Positions 32,335 through 40,509 of a stretch of DNA of 64,000 bases are shown one piece after another. The stretch's first letter is position 1. Each line of letters opens with the position of its first letter. The stretch is taken from the NCBI RefSeq assembly GCF_004366075.1, contig NZ_SODU01000005.1:538511-602510 (forward strand), in the 5' to 3' direction. The stretch is from Kribbella pratensis. Lineage in GTDB: Bacteria; Actinomycetota; Actinomycetes; Propionibacteriales; Kribbellaceae. Both the position numbers and the translations under genes were made by a program. The notes beneath the pieces are model-generated. The model saw nothing but the letters and a program-made list of their open reading frames with translations. It was not told where the DNA came from and searched no databases.

Positions 32335-33888
32335 ATGAAGAGACTCTTGGTGAGTGTGGCGGCCGCGTTGGCGCCGGTAGGGCTGTTGGTGGGCCTGGCC
32401 GGACCTGGTGAAGCGGCGCAGCAGAACGTTGTACGGACTGATAGCGGGCTGGTGGCTGGTAAGACCGTCGGGGATGCGTTGGCGTACGACGGGATTCCGT
32501 ACGCTGCTCCGCCCGTCGGGGCGTTGCGGTGGAAGGCGCCGCAGCCCGTGCAGGCTTGGACCGGCGTACGGGCGTCCAAGCCGGGCAGCGTGTGCGCGCA
32601 GCAGGCGAACTCCGAGGCGCCGGACGGCTCGACCGCCGAGGACTGCCTGTATCTGAACGTGACGACTCCCGCCAAGCCGTCCGCGAAACCACGGGCGGTC
32701 GTGGTGTGGATCCCCGGCGGCGGGTTCTTCTCCGGGGCCGGCAGCAGCTACGAGGCGTCGAAGTTCGCCGCCCGCGGTGACGTGGTGGTTGTCACGGTCA
32801 ACTACCGCCTCGGCATCTTCGGCTTCTTCGGGTACCCGGGCCTGCCGGGCTCCGGCACGTTCGGTGTGCAGGACCAGCAGGCCGCCCTGCGCTGGGTGCA
32901 GCGCAACGCCGGAGCGTTCGGCGGTGACCCGCGCAACGTCACGGTCGCGGGTGAGTCCGCCGGCGGGATGAGTGTGTGCGCACAGCTGACCTCGCCGACC
33001 GCCACCGGCCTGTTCGCGAAGGCGATCATGCAGAGCGGCTCGTGCGCCTTCAACTGGGCCGACAACAGCCAGTACCCGGGTCAGGCCGCGGACTCCCCCT
33101 GGATCCCGGTCAGCCGGGTGCAGGCGAACGGCAAGGAGTGGGCCGCCGGCAAGCACTGCACGACGCTCGAGTGCCTGCGCGGCATGAAGGCCGACGTACT
33201 GGTGGACGACATGCTCCAGTTCACCCAGATCGGGTACGGCGGGAATCCCGTCGTACCGCTCAGTCCGGCGAAGGCGATGAAGGCCGGGCTGTTCCACCGG
33301 GTGCCGATCATCTCCGGGAACAACCACGACGAGGCGAACGGGTGGCTGGCCGCGTTCGGGGACATCAAGGACTACCCGGCGCTGGTGAAGAACATGGTCG
33401 GCGCGTCGAAGGCGGCTGAGGTACTGCGGCACTACCCGCAGTCGCGCTACGAGTCACCAGCTGCAGCGTGGGGTGCTGTGACCACGGACCGGATCTGGTC
33501 GTGCACCCAGGTCGCGACGGATCAGCAGGCGGCGCGCAAGGTCCCGGTGTACGCGTACGAGTTCGCCGACAAGCACTCCCCGATCGCTGCGCCCGGGCTG
33601 GGAGCCGCGCACGCTATGGAGCTCCCGTATCTGTTCCGGCTCGGCGGGTACGACTTCCCGATGTCGCAGACGCAGCAGAGGCTGTCGAACCAGATGATCG
33701 ACTACTGGACGGCGTTCGCGCGGACCGGCAACCCGAACGGACCCGACCGGCCGCACTGGTCGCCGACCGGTGTACACGCCGTCGACGGGCTCTCACTCGC
33801 GCCGACGGACCAGGGCGGTATCAAGCGGGTCAATCTGACTGCTGAGCACCAGTGCGGGTTCTGGAGCGGCCTTTCCACACCCGCATGA
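32335..33888 (+). CDS. Secreted type-B carboxylesterase
   Basis: A 517-residue alpha/beta-hydrolase with a Sec signal peptide (MKRLLVSVAAALAPVGLLVGLAGPGEAA). The opening VVRTDSGLVAGKTVGDALAYDGIPYAAPPVG is the carboxylesterase-B start, and EDCLYLNV is the second family signature. The oxyanion hole is in WIPGGGFFSG. The nucleophilic serine lies in VAGESAGGMS, and acid and histidine residues in NNHDEAN and GLGAAHAMELPYLF. It should hydrolyse carboxylic esters outside the cell. Its 3' end overlaps the convergent TMEM175 gene by 59 bp. Confidence 0.93.
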   Translation: MKRLLVSVAAALAPVGLLVGLAGPGEAAQQNVVRTDSGLVAGKTVGDALAYDGIPYAAPPVGALRWKAPQPVQAWTGVRASKPGSVCAQQANSEAPDGSTAEDCLYLNVTTPAKPSAKPRAVVVWIPGGGFFSGAGSSYEASKFAARGDVVVVTVNYRLGIFGFFGYPGLPGSGTFGVQDQQAALRWVQRNAGAFGGDPRNVTVAGESAGGMSVCAQLTSPTATGLFAKAIMQSGSCAFNWADNSQYPGQAADSPWIPVSRVQANGKEWAAGKHCTTLECLRGMKADVLVDDMLQFTQIGYGGNPVVPLSPAKAMKAGLFHRVPIISGNNHDEANGWLAAFGDIKDYPALVKNMVGASKAAEVLRHYPQSRYESPAAAWGAVTTDRIWSCTQVATDQQAARKVPVYAYEFADKHSPIAAPGLGAAHAMELPYLFRLGGYDFPMSQTQQRLSNQMIDYWTAFARTGNPNGPDRPHWSPTGVHAVDGLSLAPTDQGGIKRVNLTAEHQCGFWSGLSTPA

Positions 33889-34456
33889 AGACAGGCGACA
33901 ACAGCAGCAGCAACATCGCGTAGAAGTGCACGCCTGGCACCAGCGACGCCAGGAGGTAGGCAAGCACGGTCAACCCGGTCAGCAGCAGAGAGCCGACAAG
34001 CTCCTGCTGCCCGATCGGGTTGTCCGGGCTCTCCAACTCCTTGTGACCACGGACCATCCACGTGAGCACGGACTGGCACACACTGAGCGCCAGGATCGTG
34101 CCGATGTAGAGACCGGCCGTGAACTCGTCGCTGTCGAAGGCACCGACGATCTCGGTCGGAAACGGCAGTACGACGATGGTGAGCAACCACAGCAGGTTCA
34201 CCCGCATCATGGCCGGGGTGTAGGCGCGGATGTGCTCGAACAGCCGGTGGTGCCCCAGCCAGAAGCTCGCGATCACCACGAAGCTCAGCAGGAACGTGAA
34301 GATCTCCTGGCGGTGCTCACTGATCACACTGACCGCGTCACCACCCTCCGCCTTCACCTCAGGCACGAGGTCGACCAGCGGCAGCACCAGCAAGGTGATG
34401 GCGATCGCCACGACCGCGTCGGAGAACAGAACAAGGCGGTCGGGGTCTCTCGACAT
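33830..34456 (-). CDS. TMEM175-family potassium channel
   Basis: A 208-residue integral membrane protein (DUF1211). The first helix carries the family signature RLVLFSDAVVAIAITLLVLPL, in which the RxxxFSD motif shapes the pore. A second conserved segment is SFVVIASFWLGHHRLFEHI. Six membrane helices are evident. Bacterial TMEM175 proteins form tetrameric potassium leak channels. ATG 34454-34456 is preceded by GGGGTGAG; a longer in-frame start at 34555 overlaps the MFS gene and adds a proline-rich, non-conserved segment. Confidence 0.9.
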   Translation of the reverse strand: MSRDPDRLVLFSDAVVAIAITLLVLPLVDLVPEVKAEGGDAVSVISEHRQEIFTFLLSFVVIASFWLGHHRLFEHIRAYTPAMMRVNLLWLLTIVVLPFPTEIVGAFDSDEFTAGLYIGTILALSVCQSVLTWMVRGHKELESPDNPIGQQELVGSLLLTGLTVLAYLLASLVPGVHFYAMLLLLLSPVFMRVWKGRSRTRTGAQQSD

Positions 34457-34479
34457 ACTCACCCCTGCCACAGTAGCCG

Positions 34480-35934
34480 TCAGCGGGGGCTGGTCCGGAG
34501 CAGGCTGATCGACAGCAGGAGGGCTGCCAGTACGAAACCGGCCGCTGCGAGCCACGCGGCGCCATAGCCGTCACGTAATGCGAGCAGGTCGCCGGCACCT
34601 CCGGCGAGGCGGTGTGAGGTGGTGGATGCGGCCAGGGTGGCCAGTACCGCGGTGCCCACAGCTGCACCGGCTTGCTGGGCGGTGTTGTTGAGTCCTGAGG
34701 CCAGTCCAGCGTCGCTGACGTCCGCACCGGACATGGCCAGCATGATCGAGGCCGGGATGGCCACACCGATGCCGGCACCCATCACTGCAAGCACTGGTCC
34801 GACGTTGACGACGTACGAGCCGTCTACTGGTGCACGGCTGATCCAGAGCAGCGCCAGCAGGAAGACGACCAGTCCGGCGATCAGCATCTTCCGTGGGCCG
34901 AAGCGGACGGTGAGGCGCGGTGCGAGGGAGAGGGACATCAGCCCGTTCATGAGCGGCGCAGGCAGGAAGGCCAGGCCGGTGGTGAGCGAGTCGTAGCCGA
35001 GCACGCGCTGCACGTACAGGGCGGTGGTGAACTGGAAGCCGAAGCCGGCGGCGAAGAGCAGTACGACTACGCCGTTGGCGACCGTGAGTTGACGGCGCCT
35101 GAAGATGCGCAGGGCAAGCAACGGGTTCTTGATGCGCGACTGGCGTACGACGAACGCGGCCAGCAGCAGGAGCGAGGCAGCGGCCAGTACCAGCGTGCGA
35201 GTCAGCATCGCCTCCGGTTCAGCGGTCTGGACGATCGTGTAGACCCCCAGCGAGAGCCCTGCGGTCACCAGTACGGCGCCCAGTACGTCAGCACCGTTGG
35301 CGAGACCGAGTCCCGGCTGGTGCGCGAGGAGACGCACGGCGAATGCCAGTGCGACCGCACCGATCGGGACGTTGATCAGGAACGCCCAGTGCCAGCCGAT
35401 GGTCTGAGTGATCACCCCACCGAAGATGAGCCCGATCGACGCACCGCTGGCGGCCGTGAAGCTGTAGACGCCCATCGCCCGCGCCTGCTCCCCCGGTGCC
35501 GGGTAGAGGCTCACGATCATGCCCAGGATCACCGCCGAGGCCAGCGCCCCGCCGACACCCTGCAGGAACCTGCCGGCGATCAGCACCTCCGCACTGCCCG
35601 CCACCCCGCACAACAACGACGCCGCGGTGAACAACCCGAGCCCCGCGACGAAGACTCGCTTGCTCCCGATCAGATCCCCGATCCGCCCCGCCAGCAGAAG
35701 CAGGCCGGCGAACGCGATCAGGTACGAGTTCATCACCCAAGCCAACCCCGCCTGCGAAAACCCCAACTCCGCCTGAACAGTCGGCAACGCAACCGTCACC
35801 ACAGTCCCGTCCAAGATGATCATCAACTGCATCACGCACAGAACGACGAGCGCCTTCCCCGCGCCCGTACCCCACCGGCTCCACCACATCCGCAGCCACA
35901 GGTCCCTCCTCAGTCCGTTGGTGGAAAAGACCAT
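34480..35934 (-). CDS. MFS drug exporter, DHA2 (14-helix) type
   Basis: A 484-residue transporter. The first helix ends in MIILDGTVVTVALPTV, the motif of the 14-helix DHA2 drug:proton antiporters. Motif A appears as GRIGDLIGSKRVFV and motif C as ASGASIGLIFGGVIT. Such proteins export quaternary ammonium compounds, antibiotics and dyes. The start is uncertain: the ATG at 35932-35934 has no ribosome site, whereas an ATG at 35887-35889 (MWWSRWGTG) lies 15 bases after AGGAGG. It is divergent from an APH-like kinase gene. Confidence 0.9.
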   Translation of the reverse strand: MVFSTNGLRRDLWLRMWWSRWGTGAGKALVVLCVMQLMIILDGTVVTVALPTVQAELGFSQAGLAWVMNSYLIAFAGLLLLAGRIGDLIGSKRVFVAGLGLFTAASLLCGVAGSAEVLIAGRFLQGVGGALASAVILGMIVSLYPAPGEQARAMGVYSFTAASGASIGLIFGGVITQTIGWHWAFLINVPIGAVALAFAVRLLAHQPGLGLANGADVLGAVLVTAGLSLGVYTIVQTAEPEAMLTRTLVLAAASLLLLAAFVVRQSRIKNPLLALRIFRRRQLTVANGVVVLLFAAGFGFQFTTALYVQRVLGYDSLTTGLAFLPAPLMNGLMSLSLAPRLTVRFGPRKMLIAGLVVFLLALLWISRAPVDGSYVVNVGPVLAVMGAGIGVAIPASIMLAMSGADVSDAGLASGLNNTAQQAGAAVGTAVLATLAASTTSHRLAGGAGDLLALRDGYGAAWLAAAGFVLAALLLSISLLRTSPR

Positions 35935-36023
35935 AACAGATAGTTCCGTAACAGACGATCTTTTACCGATTGATCGTTGAAATTGAGCTGCCCCTTGCCC
36001 GGGGCCGCGGTTAGGGTCGCCAG

Positions 36024-36968
36024 GTGAGGGACGAGCCGACCGAAATCCCGCGGGACCTGGTAGCCGAGATCCTCGACGAGCACTGGGGCTTCCAGGCCGC
36101 TCAGGTGATCTATGCGCCGGTCGGCTTCGGCAGTCACCACTGGATCGCCTCCGACGCCGACGAGCCGCGCTGGTTCGTCACCGCGGATCGGGTTGGCTCC
36201 GACGGCGGGCGCGTGATCGAGGCGGCCATGCAGACGGCCAAGGAACTGGCCGACCGTGGCTACGAGTTCGTGGTGGCGCCGTTGCCGGATTCATCCGGTC
36301 GGCTGGTTCGCGAGGTGCTGCCGGGATGGACCCTGATGGTCCTGCCCCACCTGGAAGGATGGAGCACCGAAGACGGCGCGTGGGACGACCCGGCGGAGCG
36401 GGCCGAGATCGCACCGATCCTCGGCCGGTTGCACACTGCACCAGCCCCGGAAGCCTTGCAGTGCTGGGATTTCGCCGTACCAGGATGGGAGACCCTCTTC
36501 GCGGACCTCAACCGCCCCTGGTCCGCCGGGCCGTACTCCGAGCCCACACGGCTGCGGCTGGCCGGTGCGCGGGACTACGTGTCCAGCAGGCTGGAGCACT
36601 ATGACGCACTGGTGCGCGAGATCGAGGCGTCGGACGACGCCTGGGTCGTGACACACGGCGAGCCGCACAGTGCCAACGTGCTCCGCACGGCTCACGGGGA
36701 GATGCGGCTGATCGACTGGGACACCGTGCGGCTGGCGCCGCGCGAACGCGACCTGGCCGCGATCCTCGGCGGTCCGACCGACGTACTCCCGGCGTACCAG
36801 TCGGAGGCCGGTGCGGTCAGCCCGCGGGCCGCGGCGCTGGAGCTGTTCGACCTGTGGTGGTCATTGGCCGAGATCGCCGAGTACGTCGAGTTGTTCCGGC
36901 AGCCGCACGTCGATTCGCAGGACAGCTTGAAGTCCTGGGAGACCCTGACGAAGTACCTGCCCGGTTGA
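36024..36968 (+). CDS. Aminoglycoside phosphotransferase-fold (APH) kinase-like protein
   Basis: A 314-residue protein with a protein-kinase-like fold. The catalytic loop is seen as WVVTHGEPHSANVLRT, with the HGE-H-N pattern of APH/ChoK enzymes, and the metal-binding aspartate is in LIDWDTVRLAP. A nucleotide-binding N-lobe with GFGSHHW precedes. Members phosphorylate aminoglycosides, macrolides, homoserine or other small alcohols, so resistance cannot be assumed. Start GTG 36024 has no obvious ribosome site. It is convergent with the MarR gene (two-base gap). Confidence 0.85.
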   Translation: MRDEPTEIPRDLVAEILDEHWGFQAAQVIYAPVGFGSHHWIASDADEPRWFVTADRVGSDGGRVIEAAMQTAKELADRGYEFVVAPLPDSSGRLVREVLPGWTLMVLPHLEGWSTEDGAWDDPAERAEIAPILGRLHTAPAPEALQCWDFAVPGWETLFADLNRPWSAGPYSEPTRLRLAGARDYVSSRLEHYDALVREIEASDDAWVVTHGEPHSANVLRTAHGEMRLIDWDTVRLAPRERDLAAILGGPTDVLPAYQSEAGAVSPRAAALELFDLWWSLAEIAEYVELFRQPHVDSQDSLKSWETLTKYLPG

Positions 36969-36969
36969 G

Positions 36970-37452
36970 TCAGCTCGCGCGCTGGCGGGAGCGGCGTACC
37001 GGCTGCGCGGTGGTGGGCGTGGCCAGCGGACCGTCCACCAGGGCGGTGATGGACTCCACGAAGGTCTTGCGGTGCGGGGCGGCGAGGGCTTCGAGGGCCT
37101 CGGCATGGACGCGGTCGACGATCTGCTGGCCCGCGGCGGCGATCTCGGCGCCGGCGTCGGTGACGGCGATGATGCGGGCGCGGCGGTCGGTCGCGAAGGG
37201 CCGGCGTTCGGCGTACCCGGCCTTCTCGAGCGCGTCGACGGTGACGACCATCGTGGTCTTGTCCATGTAGGCCAGCTCGGCGATCTGGATCTGCGTACGT
37301 TCGGCCTCCAGTGCATGCCGCAGTACACACTGCATCCGCAGCGTCAGGCCGATCTCCGCCAGCGCCGCGGACAGCTGGGTCTCCAGGACGTGGCCGGCGT
37401 GCGTGAGGTAGCCGGTGAGGTCGGGGACGGTACGTTCCGGAAGCTGCGCCAT
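36970..37452 (-). CDS. MarR-family transcriptional regulator
   Basis: A 160-residue winged-helix dimer. The DNA-binding part reads TQIQIAELAYMDKTTMVVTVDALEKAGYAERRPFATDRRARIIAVTDAG, including the DR-AR wing. Helices at both ends form the dimer interface. The ATG at 37450-37452 is chosen; an ATG eight codons upstream would place the start inside the GATCAT repeat array. It is divergent from an MFS transporter, a standard MarR arrangement for regulated efflux. Confidence 0.92.
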   Translation of the reverse strand: MAQLPERTVPDLTGYLTHAGHVLETQLSAALAEIGLTLRMQCVLRHALEAERTQIQIAELAYMDKTTMVVTVDALEKAGYAERRPFATDRRARIIAVTDAGAEIAAAGQQIVDRVHAEALEALAAPHRKTFVESITALVDGPLATPTTAQPVRRSRQRAS

Positions 37453-37468
37453 ACCTTCGAGACTAGCT

Positions 37469-37507
37469 CGGATCATCTACCCAGAGATCATCCCGAGCCG
37501 GATCATT
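37469..37507. promoter_or_regulatory. Three GATCAT repeats with a 15-bp period
   Basis: GATCAT occurs at 37471-37476, 37486-37491 and 37501-37506, each preceded by CG or GA, exactly 15 bp apart. The array lies between the divergent MarR and MFS genes, close to the MarR start. It is a plausible iterated operator. On one face of the helix 15 bp alternates sides, so pairwise binding is unusual. Confidence 0.5.
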
Positions 37508-37602
37508 CCTCCGGGCGCGGAAATGCGACGCCTTGCCGGGTGCCGAGCGCGCTGTCGCGAAACCGCGAGCTGTCCCGCGTCGCGGCACGTTGCCTGGAAC
37601 GT

Positions 37603-38775
37603 ATGACTGTTCTGACAACTCGGACCGCACCACGGACGATCCAGTGGTTCGCGGTCGGCGCGGTGACGCTGGGGATCTTCGCAATCGTCACCACCGAGAT
37701 CCTCCCGATCGGCCTGCTCAGCCCGATCGGCACCGACTTCGCGCTCACCCCGGGCCGCACCGGCTGGCTGATGACAATGCCCGGCTTTGTCGCCGCTGTC
37801 GCCGCACCAGTCGTCACGCTCGCGACTGCTCGGCTGGACCGACGCCTCATGCTCTGCGTCCTCATGGTCCTGCTGGCGGTCGCGGGCTTCCTCGCAGCGG
37901 CCGCGCCGGTGTTCTGGCTCGAGCTGGTTGCCCGCTTCCTCGTCGGCCTGACTATCGGTGCCTTCTGGTCCATAGGCGCCGGTCTCGCCGGACGACTCGT
38001 CCCGGAGCGCTGGGCGCCGCGAGCGACAGCCGTCATCTTCTCCGCGGTCCCCCTCGGCTCGGTGCTCGGCGTACCTGCAGGGACGTTCGTCGGTGAGCTC
38101 GCCGGCTGGCGTACGTCGTTCGCAGCGCTCGGCGTTCTCGCTCTACTGGCACTACTCACACTGCGCACCACAGTGCCGCCACTGCCGCCGTTGCAGGTCA
38201 CCCACGCCGCAGCACTCCGCAAGGCCTTCCACAGCAGTCGGACCGCTCTCGTCGTCACCTGCCTGATCGTCACGGCACACTTCGCGACTTACACCTACGT
38301 CACACCCTTCCTGCGCGAGGTCGTGCGCCCAGAGCTCATCGGCCTGTTCCTGCTCGTCTACGGCGCCGCAGGTCTGATCGGCAATGTCGTCGCCGGCCTG
38401 TGGGCAGCTCGCAGTCTCCTCACCACGTTCGCCACCTGTGCCGCGCTGATCGCCGCAGCGACGCTCCTGATGCCAATGGTTGGCCGCAGTACGGCGGGAG
38501 CGTTGCTGCTCCTCGTGGTCTGGGGACTCGGGTACGGCGGCGTACCGGTCTGCTCGATGAGCATGTTCGCCCAGGCCGTGCCCGAGTCACGGGAGGCGGC
38601 GACCGTCTGGTTCACCTCCTCGTTCCAGGCGGTGTTGTCGGCCGGGGCGCTACTCGGGGGGCTGGTGGTGGACGCGTGGTCGGTGCCGGTGACGATGGTG
38701 GCCGGAGGCGGGTGTGCGCTGCTGGCAGTCGGGTTCCTGCTGTGGGCCAGAACACACCAGGTTCGGGGGACGTAG
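37603..38775 (+). CDS. MFS transporter, DHA1 (12-helix) type
   Basis: A 390-residue, 12-helix transporter starting MTVLTTRTAPRTIQWFAVGAVTLGIFAIVTTEILPIGLLSPI. The TTEILPIGLL segment is typical of the AraJ/SotB/YdhP group, which export arabinose-like sugars or drugs. The motif-A-like loop is ATARLDRRLMLC. It is divergent from the MarR regulator across a 150-bp gap. The stop lies ten bases before the cobG GTG, so readthrough into the cobalamin genes is likely. Whether it transports a corrin-related compound is unknown. Confidence 0.9.
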   Translation: MTVLTTRTAPRTIQWFAVGAVTLGIFAIVTTEILPIGLLSPIGTDFALTPGRTGWLMTMPGFVAAVAAPVVTLATARLDRRLMLCVLMVLLAVAGFLAAAAPVFWLELVARFLVGLTIGAFWSIGAGLAGRLVPERWAPRATAVIFSAVPLGSVLGVPAGTFVGELAGWRTSFAALGVLALLALLTLRTTVPPLPPLQVTHAAALRKAFHSSRTALVVTCLIVTAHFATYTYVTPFLREVVRPELIGLFLLVYGAAGLIGNVVAGLWAARSLLTTFATCAALIAAATLLMPMVGRSTAGALLLLVVWGLGYGGVPVCSMSMFAQAVPESREAATVWFTSSFQAVLSAGALLGGLVVDAWSVPVTMVAGGGCALLAVGFLLWARTHQVRGT

Positions 38776-38785
38776 CATCACGGCT

Positions 38786-39883
38786 GTGGCGAGGACTGAA
38801 GGCGATCGATGCCCTGGTGTGCTGGCAGTGCACCAAGCGGCAGACGGCGGTCTCGCACGCGTCCGGGTCCCCGGTGGACGGCTCACGGCGACGCAGCTCG
38901 ACGTACTGCGTCTTGCTGCCGCTGAACTGGGTGACGGTCGGCTGGAGCTCACGTCGCGAGGCAACGTACAAATCCGTGGACTCCAGGCCGACAGGCCCCA
39001 GGACCTGTCGGACCGGCTCTTCGCAGCCGGTCTGCTGCCGTCGATCGCACATGAACGCGTCCGCAACATCCTGGCGTCACCACTCTCCGGTCTGGACCAG
39101 CAATCGAGGTACGACGTACTTCCTGTAGCCACTGCCCTGGACAGGGCACTGTGCGACCGCCCCGCACTGGCTGACCTGCCGGGACGGTTCCTGTTCGCGC
39201 TGGACGATGGACGCGGGGATCTGGCCGAGCAAGCGGCAGATGTGGCTGTGCGAGCGCTGGACGAGCGCACTGCCTTGCTGAGCCTCGGGACCCGCGCTGT
39301 GCGGGTTGAGTGGGACGTGGTGCCGGAGCTCATGCTGGCTGCGGCGGAGGCGTTTCTGGAGGTGCGCGACCAGGAGTGGCGGATCGCGGAAGTCGCTCGT
39401 GGTGAGCAGTTGGTCCTGGAGCGGCTTGGGTTGCAGGCGACTGAGGCGCTGCCGGCTGAGACGGCGCGGGTGGTCGCTGGGGTGCATGGGACTGCTCTCG
39501 TTGTCACGGTTCCGCTGGGGTGTCTGACGCAGGAGCAGGCTTCCGCGTTGGTGCGGGTTGGGGATGAGGTTCGGATCACGCCGTGGCGGTCTGTTGTGGT
39601 GCCGGCGGATAGCAGCGGGCTGGAAGAGGTCGGACTGGTGACCACACCCGATTCCATCTGGGAAGGTGTCACGGCCTGTGCGGGTCAGCCGGGGTGTGCG
39701 AAGGCATTGGCAGATGTACGCGCGGACGCGGCCAGAATGCAAGGTGGGATGGCGCACGTGGTTGGGCGGGGGCGGCGGGTGCACTGGTCGGGTTGTGAGC
39801 GGCGGTGCGGGAAGCCGGGCGCCGGATTCGTCGATGTTCTTGCGGTAGGCAACGGTTATCTGGTGGACGGGGAACGGGTGTGA
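38786..39883 (+). CDS. cobG: Precorrin-3B synthase
   Basis: An oxygenase of the aerobic cobalamin pathway that hydroxylates precorrin-3A at C-20 and forms the gamma-lactone. It belongs to the sulfite/nitrite reductase family: the ferredoxin-like half-domain includes LELTSRGNVQIRGL, and the 4Fe-4S/siroheme-type ligands are TACAGQPGCAKAL and HWSGCERRCGKP near the C-terminus. GTG 38786 gives 365 residues. It overlaps cobH by four bases and sets this pathway as the oxygen-dependent route. Confidence 0.93.
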   Translation: MARTEGDRCPGVLAVHQAADGGLARVRVPGGRLTATQLDVLRLAAAELGDGRLELTSRGNVQIRGLQADRPQDLSDRLFAAGLLPSIAHERVRNILASPLSGLDQQSRYDVLPVATALDRALCDRPALADLPGRFLFALDDGRGDLAEQAADVAVRALDERTALLSLGTRAVRVEWDVVPELMLAAAEAFLEVRDQEWRIAEVARGEQLVLERLGLQATEALPAETARVVAGVHGTALVVTVPLGCLTQEQASALVRVGDEVRITPWRSVVVPADSSGLEEVGLVTTPDSIWEGVTACAGQPGCAKALADVRADAARMQGGMAHVVGRGRRVHWSGCERRCGKPGAGFVDVLAVGNGYLVDGERV

Positions 39884-40509
39884 GTTACGAGTACGAGCGG
39901 GACGGCGCGGAGATCTACCGGCGGTCGTTCGCGACGATCCGGGCCGAGGCGGCGCTCGACGGGCTTCCGGCCGACGTGGCACAGGTCGCCGTACGGATGA
40001 TTCACGCGTGCGGGATGACCGACCTGGTCGCCGACCTGGCTTGGTCGCCGAACGTGGTGAAGAACGCCCGGACCGCGCTCCAGAACGGCGCACCGATCCT
40101 GTGCGACGCGCAGATGGTCGCGGCCGGCATCACGCGGCGACGGCTCCCGGCGGACAACGAGGTGATCTGCACGTTGCAGGACCCGCGAACAGTCGAGCTG
40201 GCGCAGCAGCTCGAGACCACCCGGAGTGCTGCGGCAGTCGACCTCTGGCTCGACCACTTGGAAGGCGCAGTTGTTGCTATCGGCAACGCGCCGACCACGC
40301 TCTTCCGCTTGCTGGAGGTCATCGCGGGCGGCGGTCCGCGGCCTGCGGCTGTGCTGGGCATCCCGGTCGGGTTCATCGGCGCGGCAGAGTCCAAGGAAGC
40401 CTTGGCGGCAAACCAGCTCGGGCTGGAGTACCTCGTCGTCCGAGGACGCCGGGGTGGCAGCGCGATCACCGCGGCCGCCATCAACGCGATTGCGAGTGAG
40501 GCAGAGTGA
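39880..40509 (+). CDS. cobH: Precorrin-8X methylmutase
   Basis: A 209-residue enzyme that shifts a methyl group from C-11 to C-12 to form hydrogenobyrinate. The start YEYERDGAEIYRRSFATIRAE is conserved and contains the first substrate-binding arginines. The catalytic histidine is in VRMIHACGM. ILCDAQMVAAGI and GIPVGFIGAAESKEAL are further signatures. GTG 39880 overlaps the cobG stop, and the stop overlaps the cobIJ GTG as GTGA. Confidence 0.95.
   Translation: MSYEYERDGAEIYRRSFATIRAEAALDGLPADVAQVAVRMIHACGMTDLVADLAWSPNVVKNARTALQNGAPILCDAQMVAAGITRRRLPADNEVICTLQDPRTVELAQQLETTRSAAAVDLWLDHLEGAVVAIGNAPTTLFRLLEVIAGGGPRPAAVLGIPVGFIGAAESKEALAANQLGLEYLVVRGRRGGSAITAAAINAIASEAE

Noticed and set aside
36024..36968. 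A dedicated antibiotic-resistance island made of the APH-like kinase and the two MFS genes
   Set aside because: The genes are on different strands with separate regulators, and APH-fold kinases have many non-resistance substrates; resistance cannot be claimed.
38700..38786. Possible cobalamin riboswitch before cobG
   Set aside because: The preceding gene ends ten bp upstream, so there is no room, and no B12-box-like sequence is seen.
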